Positions 43,715 through 52,737 of a DNA stretch of 64,000 nucleotides are shown here, in pieces (within the stretch, counting starts at the first letter, position 1; every line of letters begins with the position of its first letter). The DNA comes from Streptomyces sp. NBC_00568. Its GTDB lineage: Bacteria; Actinomycetota; Actinomycetes; Streptomycetales; Streptomycetaceae. Under the pieces are notes generated by a model. That model searched no databases and had not been told where the DNA came from. It saw only the letters and a list, made by a program, of their open reading frames with translations. The stretch spans positions 248,001-312,000 of the forward strand of contig NZ_JAPENW010000002.1 of NCBI RefSeq assembly GCF_026341855.1, read 5' to 3'. The position numbers and the translations under genes are program-made.

Positions 43715-43994
43715 GGCACGCTCGCCCACTGGAAGAGACTCTGGAGCTCCAACCCGCCCGGAGCGGTTGAACCGGGAGATCAAACGGCGAGTCGACGTCG
43801 TCCAGGTCTTCCCCAACCCAGCCTCCCTCGACCGACTCGCCGCCGCGGTACTGGCCGAACTCCACGACGCATGGCAGGTCTTCGCCCGCCGCTACCTCTC
43901 CAAAGCCTCCATGGCCGAACTACTCACCACCGAACCGGCTGAGGACGACCGCGCGCTGTCTCCACAACAGGAACCCAATCAGCTCGACCAGTGA
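43715..43994 (+). pseudogene. IS256-family transposase C-terminal fragment, fused to IS630
   Basis: Reads ERLNREIKRRVDVVQVFPNP and SLDRLAAAVLAELHDAWQVF, the C-terminal signature of IS256 transposases, ending at TGA 43992-43994. It is in frame with the last part of the IS630 remnant, so a single open frame (43530-43994) crosses the junction. It probably arose by deletion between two nested elements. Confidence 0.8.
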
Positions 43995-44547
43995 CTACAC
44001 CACTCGGCGGGACACCATCCGCGGCGAACCCACTCGCCACCGCGGGTCTTCAATCGGTCATCGACACGCACGTACAGTGCCGTCAAGTGAGTGTCTAAAT
44101 CGGTCGTCACAACCCGATGTTGGACACTCTCCCCACGTCTGAGAACCGGCAATCGGAACTACTCGTCTAGTCGAAGCGGAGCAGTTGCTCCGTGCCGTCA
44201 TGCTGCGAACAAAGCAGCTACTGGAGCGACTGAGGCTGAGTATCCAGTAGAGCATGTCAACTGCTTCCATCACGTAAGGGAAGACCCGAGTCGCTTCAGT
44301 CGCTGCCAGGAGCCGATGAACACTGCGACCTGAGGGTTCTGCAAAATTGCTCGGTAGCTGCGGTCTTCAGCCAAAGAGCGCAAGCGGGATATGGGGCCCG
44401 TTCGGCGTGACTCCAAGAGCCGGTGAACCCTCCCCAAGGGATCGCCGTAGGGAGGCACGACAGACCAGAACGAAACCCGCACAGGGGCAACGTCATGTCC
44501 CCTTCCGGACCCCTTGCGAGGCCGGCAGCTAACCGGAGAGTGCACCG
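43995..44547. other. Intergenic region upstream of the trypsin-like lipoprotein gene
   Basis: About 550 bases without a supported gene. The promoter of the protease gene should lie near its right end. Confidence 0.45.
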
Positions 44548-45693
44548 ATGAAGCTCACGCGAACGCCCGACTCACCGAGCCCGTCGAGAGGTTGCTGGCG
44601 CCGCGGCAGCCGCCGCGCCGGTTTGGTCTGCGCGCTGCTGACCTTCACCGCACTGCTCTCCGCCTGTAGCGGTAGCGGCCTAGACGCCGCGTCAGGCGCT
44701 GGAAAATCGCGGCAGGACGCATCAGAAGACACTGACTGGCGGAACTGGGATGCTGAGGAATGGGCACGCGACGTCGACGACTTCACCAATCCCGTGATTG
44801 ATGGGCTGTGGGAGCCGGAGCGAATGCGCGAGGCTCGCGACCCAGGCAAGCAGGTGGATTCCGATATCGCCGAGGCTCAGGGTGTTACCGACCCAGAGCC
44901 AACCGCTGTCGACGCTAAGCGTGTAGGAACGCCCTACCACAAGAACGCTGCCCCAGTTGGGAAAGTCTTCTTCGACAGTCCGGAGGGTTCACAAACATGT
45001 TCCGGAACGGTGGTCAAGGACCCAGCACGCCCTGGCCGTTCGAACCTCGTTTGGACTGCAGGACATTGCGTCCACGCGGGCCAAAAGGGGGGCTGGTTCC
45101 GGAACATCGTCTTCGTACCGTCCTTCAACGACAAGGGCCTCTCCTCCGCTGAACTCGAGACCGCCACAGCCCAGGAGATGTTGCCCTTCGGAACCTGGTG
45201 GGCGGACTGGGCCGCAACCTCACAGCAGTGGATATCAAATGGCACCGCCCAAGGCGGCAACGGTGCTCCGTTCGACTTTGCAGTGCTGCACGTCAAACCC
45301 GCCCCGAACAGCGACGGCAGATCGCTCGAGGAGACGGTGGGCGCCGCCCTTCCGGTCGCCTTCAACGGCCCGCGCGTCCAGGATGTCTCACAGGTCAGCG
45401 CATGGGGGTACCCGGCCGCCCAACCATTCGACGGGAGCACCATGCACAACTGCTCGGACGAACCGGGCCGGCTGTCGCTGAAGAACTCCGAGCCCACCAT
45501 GTACCGAATCGGCTGCACGATGACCGGCGGATCCTCCGGAGGAGGCTGGTTCACCATCGGTGCTGACGGCAAGACAACACTGGTGTCCAACACCTCCATC
45601 GGCCCTGATCCGTCCGTCTGGCTGGCCGGACCGTACCTCGGCCACACCGCAAGGAACGTCTTCGACGAGGTCAGCGACCGCTTCGCACCCTGA
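44548..45693 (+). CDS. Trypsin-like serine protease lipoprotein
   Basis: 381 residues from ATG 44548. A lipoprotein signal ends ALLSAC (Cys40), so the enzyme is tethered to the outer face of the membrane. A ~90-residue acidic linker or pro-region follows (DWRNWDAEEWARDVDDF). The protease domain carries His173 in WTAGHC, Asp243 in FDFAVLH and Ser330 in TGGSSGGGW, a complete V8/trypsin-type triad. Cys151 and Cys174 may form a disulphide next to the histidine. The next gene in the same direction is another lipoprotein, 170 bases downstream. Substrates unknown; surface protein processing is possible. Confidence 0.88.
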   Translation: MKLTRTPDSPSPSRGCWRRGSRRAGLVCALLTFTALLSACSGSGLDAASGAGKSRQDASEDTDWRNWDAEEWARDVDDFTNPVIDGLWEPERMREARDPGKQVDSDIAEAQGVTDPEPTAVDAKRVGTPYHKNAAPVGKVFFDSPEGSQTCSGTVVKDPARPGRSNLVWTAGHCVHAGQKGGWFRNIVFVPSFNDKGLSSAELETATAQEMLPFGTWWADWAATSQQWISNGTAQGGNGAPFDFAVLHVKPAPNSDGRSLEETVGAALPVAFNGPRVQDVSQVSAWGYPAAQPFDGSTMHNCSDEPGRLSLKNSEPTMYRIGCTMTGGSSGGGWFTIGADGKTTLVSNTSIGPDPSVWLAGPYLGHTARNVFDEVSDRFAP

Positions 45694-45865
45694 CGCCGCA
45701 AGTTCCTGAGCACCGACTCGCCACCCGGCCTCACATCTGTCGGCCGCGCATGGCCGGACACCACCCGTTCCTTGCTTGCGGACTTCGTGAACCTCTCGCT
45801 GTGCAAGGGCGTAGCAAGAGAACGTACAGCGCCGCCGGGCGTGAATGACAGGAGCACACCAAGTA

Positions 45866-46822
45866 ATGATCACAATGCCCAGGTGCACCGGCGCGGTCGC
45901 GCTGGCTACAGCCACACTCATCCTCACCGCGGCCTGCAGTACCGAGAAGCAGGAGAACAGCCCGAAGGCAGACCGGACAGCGTCTGCACAACAGGACTTG
46001 GCCGGTAACACCCCGGGTACGGGTCCCGACGCGCCCGCTGGACAGCTCACGATCGCCAACGACCCGAAGATCGGACCGATCGTAACTGACGCAACCGGGT
46101 TCACCTTGTATCGGTTCACCAAAGACACTCAGGAGCCGCTCGCTTCGGCCTGCGAGGGCGACTGTGCCACGCTCTGGCCTCCTGTGCCTGCCAAGGATGC
46201 GTCCCTGCCTCAGGGCCTGGAGCCGACGCTCCTCGGCAGCCTCAAGCGGCCCGATGGCATCGCGCAACTAACCGTGGCCGGAATTCCCGTCTATCGGTAT
46301 GCCAAGGACACCAAGCCCGGACAGGCCAACGGCCAAGGCGTTGGCGGCACATGGTTCGCCTCGCTTCCCGAGGAGGGGGTCCCCGGATTCGAGAGCGTGC
46401 TGGCCGCCATCACCGGTGGGGTCTCAGATGACGGAGCCGGAGAGGCTGGCGACGCCGCGGATGCGGCTCTGCCAGGTATGTCGGTCGTCGACAATCCGAA
46501 GCTCGGAAAGATCCTCGTCGATGGTCAGGGCCGGACGCTCTACCGCTTCGTCAAGGACACTGATTGGCCGATGACGACCGCTTGCACGGGAAAGTGCCTC
46601 GACACGTGGAAGCCGGCCAAGGTCATTGAGAAGAACGACGTCAACGGCATCGACCCGAAGCTTGTCATTCCTTTCAACCGGCCCGACGGAGTTCTGCAGC
46701 AGACGATCGATTGCTGGCCGCTGTACTGGTTCACCGGTGACAAGACGCCTGGCGACACGAACGGCCAGGGTGTTGACGGTTACTGGTTCGCCGCCGCCGC
46801 GGATGGAAGTCTCGTCAAGTAG
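45866..46822 (+). CDS. SCO0930-like secreted-repeat lipoprotein
   Basis: 318 residues from ATG 45866 (GTG 45845 is possible). The lipobox is ILTAAC. Two copies of the secreted repeat (COG4315 type) follow: GFTLYRFTKD with CEGDCATLWPP, and GRTLYRFVKDTDWPMTTACT with GKCLDTWKP. Each carries a C-x3-C pair and ends with a VYRYAKD or LYWFTGD block and NGQGV. Related Streptomyces lipoproteins are known, but no biochemical function is established as far as I know. The paired cysteines suggest disulphides or metal or haem binding (inference). Confidence 0.85.
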   Translation: MITMPRCTGAVALATATLILTAACSTEKQENSPKADRTASAQQDLAGNTPGTGPDAPAGQLTIANDPKIGPIVTDATGFTLYRFTKDTQEPLASACEGDCATLWPPVPAKDASLPQGLEPTLLGSLKRPDGIAQLTVAGIPVYRYAKDTKPGQANGQGVGGTWFASLPEEGVPGFESVLAAITGGVSDDGAGEAGDAADAALPGMSVVDNPKLGKILVDGQGRTLYRFVKDTDWPMTTACTGKCLDTWKPAKVIEKNDVNGIDPKLVIPFNRPDGVLQQTIDCWPLYWFTGDKTPGDTNGQGVDGYWFAAAADGSLVK

Positions 46823-47155
46823 TCCTGCCGCACCCGCGACCTGCCTCGGCCCATGTGACCGCCAGCCCTTCACTCGATCTTCCACCGGTCGGGGAGGGGC
46901 TGCTACTCGTGATCGTTTTCGGTTAACAAGTTTTCGCCCAATGCCGTAAATACCCACCTGATTTCCGGCTAGGGGCACGGCGGCGTCCCCGATGGCATCC
47001 GTCGGACTAATGAACCAGCCAACTCAGCGATACCACGCGCGATACGGCGGTACTGGTGCCGGAGGCGGCAGCGACTCGGGCGATCCCGCCGTGGCCGATG
47101 GCGGCGCTCGTCGAAGTGCAGCAGGTCTGATCGAGCTTGGCCCGCCGCCCACAGG
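46823..47155. other. Intergenic region
   Basis: About 330 bases between the repeat lipoprotein and the IS701 remnant; no gene seen. Confidence 0.4.
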
Positions 47156-47520
47156 CGGAAGGCGCCGCCACCACGCTGGACAAGCTGATCCGCATCGCGG
47201 GCAGCCGCTGGGCTGTGGAGGAATGCCTCCAGACAGCAAAGCAGGAGTGCGGCGCGACCTGGACGGCTACCAGGTCCGCCGCTACCCCGGCTGGCACCAC
47301 CACATGACCCCGGTCATGGCCGCCCAATGTCTGCTTCACCGCCCTGCGAGCCCGAGAGCTGGACACAGACAAAGCAGAAACGGATCTCCCAACTCATCCA
47401 CCTCAGCCTCGCCGAGTTCGGACGCCTGATCACCCCGTCTCACGGACCACCACACCACCCAGGTCAACGACGTTCTCCACTCATCACGCTGGCGGCGATG
47501 ACGCCAGCGCCAAGCCCTCA
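47156..47520 (+). pseudogene. IS701-family transposase remnant
   Basis: Three frame-shifted pieces in order: ATTLDKLIRIAGSRWAVEEC with LQTAKQECGA, then DLDGYQVRRYPGWHHHMTPV, then TALRARELDTDKAETDLPTH. Together they match the C-terminal part of IS701-group (DDE_5) transposases common in Streptomyces. The first two thirds are missing. Confidence 0.8.
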
Positions 47521-47684
47521 TTAGCCACTACAAATGACGCTGACACTGGGCATGACAACTTTCGAGCAATCAGACCAGGCACCGTTGCGGCACCAATTGC
47601 TGAACCATGGACGTGCCTCCCACGTTGCAACTCTGCGTAACCAACAACAGAGCCAGGACGGCACCGTGTAGCTGGAGGAGACCT

Positions 47685-48506
47685 GTGTCCCGCTGGACCT
47701 CACAAGGCCGGACCGCCGCTAGGAAGCGCCAGCAGAGCGCGATCGCGCTTGCCGTCATCCTGACGAGCCTTAGCGCACTCAGCTGCAGCGCCCCGCACGA
47801 GGGCAGTGCGGACCACGAGAGCGGCAAGGAAGCATCCGCGTGGTCGGAAGAGGGCCCCATGGAACAGGAGCCCGGCCCGACAACGGATGCCACGATTCCC
47901 GTAACCGGCTCAGGTACGTTCACCACCGCCAGCGACTCCCTCGATGCGGTGGGCCCCGGTACCCCTCGCCGGTACCGGGTACAAGTCGAGGATTCCCTTG
48001 TTCTCTCTCCGTCGAAGGCGGCCCTCGAAGTCAATGACATACTCGCCGATCCGCGGGGTTGGACGGCCGACGGCAACGGCTTCCAGCTCGTCGCCTCGCA
48101 AGACATTGATTTCACGGTCAAGATCGCGACCCCGTCTACTGTCGACGCCATCTGCGGCGCCGCTGGCCTAGACACCCAGGGGAAGGTCAATTGCACCGTG
48201 GGATCGACAGTAGTCGTCAACCTCAGGCGATGGATGCTCGGTTCGCCTCAGTTCGACGGCCCCATTGAGGAATATCGTGCGCTGATCATCAACCACGAGG
48301 TCGGGCACCGTCTAGGGCGCTCGCATGAAGGGTGCCCCGGGCGTGGCAAGCGGGCGCCCGCGATGATGCAGCAGATCAAGGGGCTCGACGGATGCAAGGC
48401 CAACGCGTGGCCCTATGACAGCAAGGGCCGGTACATCAAGGGCCCACCAGTGGACCGGGCAAGGCTCTGGGGAATCCCTGACCTAATACTCCGATTCCGT
48501 CGCTAA
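47685..48506 (+). CDS. DUF3152-type secreted zinc-metalloprotease-like protein
   Basis: 273 residues from GTG 47685 with GGAGGAG five bases upstream. A hydrophobic N-terminal segment (SAIALAVILTSLSALSC) is a signal or anchor; the Cys follows an imperfect lipobox, so lipidation is uncertain. The C-terminal half is the DUF3152 domain: YRVQVEDSLVLSPSKAALEV, VKIATPSTVDAICGAAGLDT, and the zinc motif HEVGHRLGRSH (about residues 204-214), an H-E-x-x-H-x-x-G-x-x-H metzincin-like site. Four cysteines follow the usual pattern of the family. Probably a secreted peptidase; substrate unknown. Confidence 0.88.
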   Translation: MSRWTSQGRTAARKRQQSAIALAVILTSLSALSCSAPHEGSADHESGKEASAWSEEGPMEQEPGPTTDATIPVTGSGTFTTASDSLDAVGPGTPRRYRVQVEDSLVLSPSKAALEVNDILADPRGWTADGNGFQLVASQDIDFTVKIATPSTVDAICGAAGLDTQGKVNCTVGSTVVVNLRRWMLGSPQFDGPIEEYRALIINHEVGHRLGRSHEGCPGRGKRAPAMMQQIKGLDGCKANAWPYDSKGRYIKGPPVDRARLWGIPDLILRFRR

Positions 48507-48667
48507 GCGCACCCAGTCAATTCCAGAGAGCGGTCAAGGGTTCACCGAATTGCGCAGTACTGCCGAATTGAGCAGAAATCCGGCCTGTCGAGTGAGTAGG
48601 TAGTGCCGCCACTCTTCCGATACCGCCTCACATCACGAGGACCAGCCGAAGAGAAGCGGACGCGATC

Positions 48668-49111
48668 ATGCCGAACCCATCACCCTCAACTCAGGCGCCC
48701 CACTGCAGTCACCAACACTTCACCCTTCCCGCAACGAACCAATCCGTCTCAGAAGCCCGCTCCACCGTGCGCAGACATCTGCGCTACTGGCACGTGGACT
48801 CGGACCTGGCGGACCAGATCACGCTTGTCGTCTCAGAACTCTTCACCAACGCCGTCATACACAGCAACAGCAGCACAATCGAATGCGTGCTGAACGCGAC
48901 CGGCAATCGCATCCGTTTGGAGGTCGCGAACGAGGGGACGGAGTGCGCATCCCTAAACGACGCCGCTCCAGCCCACGCGAGCGCAGAGCACGGCCGCGGA
49001 CTCATGCTGGTCACCGCATCCAGCAATGCGTGGGGACTGCGCAACAGCAGTCACAGGCACAGCTGCGCAGTTTGGGCCTCGTGGGACCGCCCACAGCCGC
49101 ATTCCACCTGA
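48668..49111 (+). CDS. RsbW-like ATP-binding protein (HATPase_c, anti-sigma-factor kinase type)
   Basis: 147 residues from ATG 48668. HATPase fold: N-box SELFTNAVIHSNSS, G1-like region LEVANEG and G2-like AEHGRGLMLVTASSNAWGL. This stand-alone type is abundant in Streptomyces and includes anti-sigma factors and regulators of SpoIIE-type systems. Partner sigma or anti-anti-sigma genes are not visible nearby. An IS5-type remnant starts ~70 bases downstream but does not interrupt it. Confidence 0.88.
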   Translation: MPNPSPSTQAPHCSHQHFTLPATNQSVSEARSTVRRHLRYWHVDSDLADQITLVVSELFTNAVIHSNSSTIECVLNATGNRIRLEVANEGTECASLNDAAPAHASAEHGRGLMLVTASSNAWGLRNSSHRHSCAVWASWDRPQPHST

Positions 49112-49182
49112 GCCAACCAGAACACGTCGGAACCACCTCGCCGGTTGCGATCCTTCGGCGTCGCGAGCGGAGTGAATGGTGG

Positions 49183-49621
49183 CCGAGCGTGTCTGTGATG
49201 AGGTGCCGTTTGCGTCCTTTGATCTTCTTGCCGGCGTCGATGCCCTGGCTGGTCTCGGACACGTTTGCCGAGGTCTTCACGCTCTGCGCGTCGATCACGG
49301 CCGCGGTCGGCTCCGCGCGGCGGCGATGGAAGCGACGGGTCTTGTCACGCAACAGGTCGTGGACCTGCTGGGTCGTGCCGTCCGCTTCCCACTTCGCGTA
49401 GTAGTCGTAGACGGTCTTGTACGGCGGGAAGTCGCGCGGCAGGTACTCCCACGGAATGCCGGTGAGGTTGACGTAGAGGATCGCGCGATCTCCCGTAAGT
49501 CGTGGACCCGGGCCGCCGCGCCGGAGCAGGTCCGGCCAGCTCGCCAGGCCGTGAAGACCGGTTCGATCAAGGCCCAGCGGGCGTCGGAGACATCACTGCG
49601 ATACGGGCGACGAACACTCAC
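49183..49621 (-). pseudogene. IS5-family transposase, truncated N-terminal part
   Basis: From GTG 49621 the minus strand reads SVRRPYRSDVSDARWALIEP and VFTAWRAGRTCSGAAARVHD; after a frameshift it continues in other frames to TAAVIDAQSVKTSANVSETS and GKKIKGRKRHLITDTLG, where homology stops near 49183. The first catalytic Asp is in VIDAQSVK. The C-terminal half is missing. Confidence 0.85.
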
Positions 49622-50149
49622 GCCTCGCCCAACGACCACCGACGCCAGCAGTAATAGAAGCATCCCGATCTACCAACTACCTAGATCAGATGCCCTCTTA
49701 GGTGTACCCGGCCGCGAACACCCCGAGTCTGTAAAAGATAGCCGCGGACATGGAAGCCGACGCAAGGCTGCCTGGTGCGCCGCCGCCCAGCCAGGCCGAT
49801 GCGTCGTCTCGCCCCTTCGTGCTGGCTCGGCAAGCTGCCTGGGATGCGCAGGGCTTTGCCGCACGCGTGCGCGATCTGTGGGTTGCAGGCCGTCTGATCA
49901 GAGGCGCGGGCCAGCCGGTCGGAGAGTCGGCTACAGACTCGCCGTGGACCGTCTGGAAGTGCACCAGGCGCTGAGTACCCGGTCCGGGCACAGAATTTGC
50001 CAGCGCTCTGCCTGTCCGCGTGCCGCGGGCGCTCGAGGTGCTGCTCGTGACGGCCGCCCTTGCGGTCGGCAGACGTACGACCTCTCCGCAGGCCCTTTCA
50101 ATCGATCAAGTCGCGGAGGACGCTGCGGCGTTCGCGTGACCGGAGCGCT
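49622..50149. other. Intergenic region with a possible gene remnant
   Basis: Between 49750 and 50139 the plus strand shows coding-like pieces in two frames: FVLARQAAWDAQGFAARVRD with LWVAGRLIRGAGQPVG, and VPRALEVLLVTAALAVGRRT. A stop and frame change separate them. This may be a decayed gene of unknown family. Confidence 0.3.
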
Positions 50150-50179
50150 TTGACAGGTTCGCGATCCGTACCCCATCAT
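50150..50179 (+). promoter_or_regulatory. Probable promoter of the GntR-ABC operon
   Basis: TTGACA at 50150-50155 is a perfect -35 box; CATCAT at 50174-50179 is a fair -10 after an 18-base spacer. Transcription would start near 50186, at the edge of the palindrome that follows. Confidence 0.5.
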
Positions 50180-50186
50180 CGGTCCA

Positions 50187-50198
50187 CTAGTTAACTAG
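50187..50198. promoter_or_regulatory. Palindromic operator CTAGTTAACTAG
   Basis: A perfect 12-bp AT-rich palindrome four bases before the GntR gene start, overlapping the predicted transcription start. It is the expected place and type for autorepression by a YtrA-type GntR regulator. Confidence 0.6.
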
Positions 50199-50202
50199 CT
50201 AA

Positions 50203-50631
50203 ATGGTGGTGATGGGGTTGGAGTTCCGCATTGACCGGCGGAGCGGGCTAGCCGCCTATCAGCAGATTGTTCAACAGACCAAGCAGGCCCTGCGTCTTGG
50301 CGTACTCGTGCCTGGGGACCAGCTGCCGACGGCCAAAGAGGTCGCGGCGACATGCGCAGTCAACCCGAACACGACACTCAAGGCGTACCGGGAGCTGGAC
50401 AGGGAGGGCCTGGTGGAACTGCGACCAGGTCTGGGCACCTTCGTCCGCCAGTCGCTGGCTCGCCCTCAGACAAGTGCGGATTCCCCGCTGCGGGGCGAGT
50501 TGGTGGCATGGATGGACCGGGCCCACGAAGCAGGTCTGGAGCAAGAAGACGTGACAGCGCTGGTCGCATCGGTGATGGAAGAGCGGTACGCCGTCACCAG
50601 GGCGGCCGTTGGAAACGAGGGACACGGATGA
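50203..50631 (+). CDS. GntR-family transcriptional regulator, YtrA subfamily
   Basis: 142 residues; ATG 50203 or, more in line with the family, ATG 50212. The winged-helix domain is complete (AYQQIVQQTKQALRLGVLVP with GDQLPTAKEVAATCAVNPNT and LVELRPGLGTFV), followed by only ~60 residues, the short C-terminal tail typical of YtrA proteins. It heads an operon with an ABC ATPase and permease; the stop overlaps the ATPase start by four bases. YtrA-type regulators repress such ABC operons, which often respond to cell-envelope stress. The palindrome just upstream is the likely operator. Confidence 0.9.
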   Translation: MVVMGLEFRIDRRSGLAAYQQIVQQTKQALRLGVLVPGDQLPTAKEVAATCAVNPNTTLKAYRELDREGLVELRPGLGTFVRQSLARPQTSADSPLRGELVAWMDRAHEAGLEQEDVTALVASVMEERYAVTRAAVGNEGHG

Positions 50632-51569
50632 TGAACGACGGAACGGGCCAGGGCCGGGCGGACGAGTCCGCGATAGTGGCCCAGGGTGTCGGCAGGAAGT
50701 ATCGCCGTGGCTGGGCGCTTCAGGATTGCTCTTTCAGGCTGCCAGCTGGACGGATCTGCGGGCTGGTGGGCCCCAACGGCGCTGGCAAGACCACGCTGAT
50801 GGGCATCGCCGCCAACCTGCTGGAACCGACCACGGGCACCCTGCGGGTGTTCGGTGCGGCCCCGGAGTCGGCGGAGGCTGGCCGGCGGACCGCGTTCCTA
50901 GCCCAGGAGAAGCCACTGTTCCGGCGCTTTACTGTCGCCGAGATCCTGCGTCTTGGTCGCGAGCTGAATCCCGGCTGGGACCAGAAGGCTGCGGAGGCCA
51001 TCGTCCGTGCAGGCAATGTGCCCTTGGACGCGAAGATCGGCACGCTCTCTGGTGGCCAGCGCACCCGGGTGGCCTTCGCCGTCGCCTTCGGTAAGCGTCC
51101 CGACCTGCTCCTCCTCGACGAACCGATGTCCGACCTCGACCCTCTGGTGCGCCATGAGTTGATGAGTGCCCTGCTGGCCGAAGCCGCCGAGCGCGGCACC
51201 ACCGTGCTGATGTCCACTCATATGCTTGCCGAGCTGGAGAGCACATGCGACTACCTGCTGGTCATCGCCAATGGTGGGCTGCGCCTGGCCGGTGAGGTCT
51301 ACGAACTGCGCACTGCCCACGCAGTGCTCACCGGGGTCCACGACGACGGGCGGACACCTCCTGAACTGGCACATCACACGGTGATTGAAACCCGTACCAG
51401 TGGACGGCAGTTCACCTCACTGGTTCGCCCTGACGGGCCCGTCAGCGGCCCCTGGCAGGCGAGCACCCCGGACCTAGAGGAACTCCTTCTCGCCTATCTG
51501 CGATCGCCCGAGGCGCCACCTCTGATCAGTCCCAGCTCCTACGTTGCCCCGCAGGCGGTGGCGGCATGA
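50628..51569 (+). CDS. ABC transporter ATP-binding protein of the GntR operon
   Basis: 313 residues from ATG 50628 (ATGA overlap with the regulator). Walker A GPNGAGKTTLMG, Q-loop AFLAQEKPLFRRFTVAEILR, signature LSGGQRTRVAFAVAF, Walker B LLLLDEPMSDLD and switch STHMLAELE are all intact. The C-terminal ~90 residues are a regulatory extension, as in related drug- or peptide-export ATPases. Its stop overlaps the permease start by four bases. Confidence 0.94.
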   Translation: MMNDGTGQGRADESAIVAQGVGRKYRRGWALQDCSFRLPAGRICGLVGPNGAGKTTLMGIAANLLEPTTGTLRVFGAAPESAEAGRRTAFLAQEKPLFRRFTVAEILRLGRELNPGWDQKAAEAIVRAGNVPLDAKIGTLSGGQRTRVAFAVAFGKRPDLLLLDEPMSDLDPLVRHELMSALLAEAAERGTTVLMSTHMLAELESTCDYLLVIANGGLRLAGEVYELRTAHAVLTGVHDDGRTPPELAHHTVIETRTSGRQFTSLVRPDGPVSGPWQASTPDLEELLLAYLRSPEAPPLISPSSYVAPQAVAA

Positions 51570-52573
51570 GCATGATGACCAACACCAGCGGGCCGGCTCC
51601 CACCGTCACCGAAGCCAGCCTCGGCCGCGGCTTCCGGCTCAGCGGCATGAACTGGCTCGTCTGGCGTCAGCACCGCGCAGCCTTCTGGACCCTCCTGACC
51701 GCTGCCACGGTCACCGTCGGCGTGATCATCTATGCACGCCACCAGATGATCACGTACCTCGACGGACACGGGTGGCCGCATTTGAAGTCCGGCTGGGAGG
51801 AAGGGTTCGACCAGAATCCGCTCAATTCAACTGCAAACCTGCTCGGGTTCGTACCCATCGTGATCGGCGTCTTCATGGGTGCGCCGCTGCTTGCCGGAGA
51901 CCTGGAGAACGGCACCGCCAAGCTGGTCGCCGCGCAGTCCACCAGCCGCGCCCGTTGGCTCGCCACCAAGCTTGGGATGACCTCACTCCTTGTCGTCGTG
52001 TGTACCACGGCAGTCGCCGCCGCATTCACCTGGTGGTTGACCCCTGTCAAAACATCCTCGTACGTCCTGACCTGGTCCGACGGCCCCGTATTCGACAGCA
52101 GCGGACCCGTGCCCGTCGCCTTGACCCTGCTCACCATGGTCGGTGGCGTCGCGATCGGCATGCTTCTGCGCCGGACCCTGCTGTCCATGGTCGTCACCCT
52201 GGGCTTCGCCGTCGCCGTACAGATGGTCTGGTCCCACTTCCGGATGTCTCTCGGGGACCTCATCACCGTCACCAGCCGCAACGGCGTCGTCAGCGACAAC
52301 TCCTACCCGAACCTGCCCGACAGTGCACACGTGGTGGACCAGTCCTACCTCACCGCGTCCGGCGACCTTATCGGCTGGGGCAGCTGTGCGCAGGGAACGG
52401 ATGGGGCAATGAACGCCTGTCTGGAGAAGGCGCAGGTCGTTGGCTGGCATATCCAGTACATTCCTGTCTCGCAGATGTCCTCAATGCAGTGGCTCGGAGC
52501 CTCGATCTTGCTCACCCTGACCGTCGGCATCACAGTGTTCGTCATCCTCTGGGGCCGAAAGCGCCTAGTCTGA
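51566..52573 (+). CDS. ABC transporter permease of the GntR operon
   Basis: 335 residues. Six hydrophobic segments, including AAFWTLLTAATVTVGVIIYA, LLGFVPIVIGVFMGAPLLAG, TSLLVVVCTTAVAAAFTWWL, LTLLTMVGGVAIGMLLRRTL and LGASILLTLTVGITVFVILW. The motif GDLENGTAKLVAAQSTSRAR is typical of the ABC-2 permeases found with YtrA-type GntR regulators in Streptomyces. A large extracellular loop lies between segments five and six (~90 residues). A strong terminator follows 30 bases after the stop. Confidence 0.9.
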   Translation: MSMMTNTSGPAPTVTEASLGRGFRLSGMNWLVWRQHRAAFWTLLTAATVTVGVIIYARHQMITYLDGHGWPHLKSGWEEGFDQNPLNSTANLLGFVPIVIGVFMGAPLLAGDLENGTAKLVAAQSTSRARWLATKLGMTSLLVVVCTTAVAAAFTWWLTPVKTSSYVLTWSDGPVFDSSGPVPVALTLLTMVGGVAIGMLLRRTLLSMVVTLGFAVAVQMVWSHFRMSLGDLITVTSRNGVVSDNSYPNLPDSAHVVDQSYLTASGDLIGWGSCAQGTDGAMNACLEKAQVVGWHIQYIPVSQMSSMQWLGASILLTLTVGITVFVILWGRKRLV

Positions 52574-52605
52574 CCAACCGAAGCTGACCCGAATTCCGTC
52601 TCCAG

Positions 52606-52639
52606 GCACGGTGGAGCGACCCCGCCCGCTCCACCGTGC
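52606..52639 (+). terminator. Terminator of the GntR-ABC operon
   Basis: GCACGGTGGAGCG (52606-52618) pairs perfectly with CGCTCCACCGTGC (52627-52639) across an 8-base loop. Confidence 0.85.
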
Positions 52640-52737
52640 TCCGACGTGTACCCGAAACGGTCAACGAATGGCTTGTGCTGAAGCGCATAGGCTCGGGACC
52701 AGTGCAGAGGAGCCTGATCGCTCTCGTCCGTTACTGA

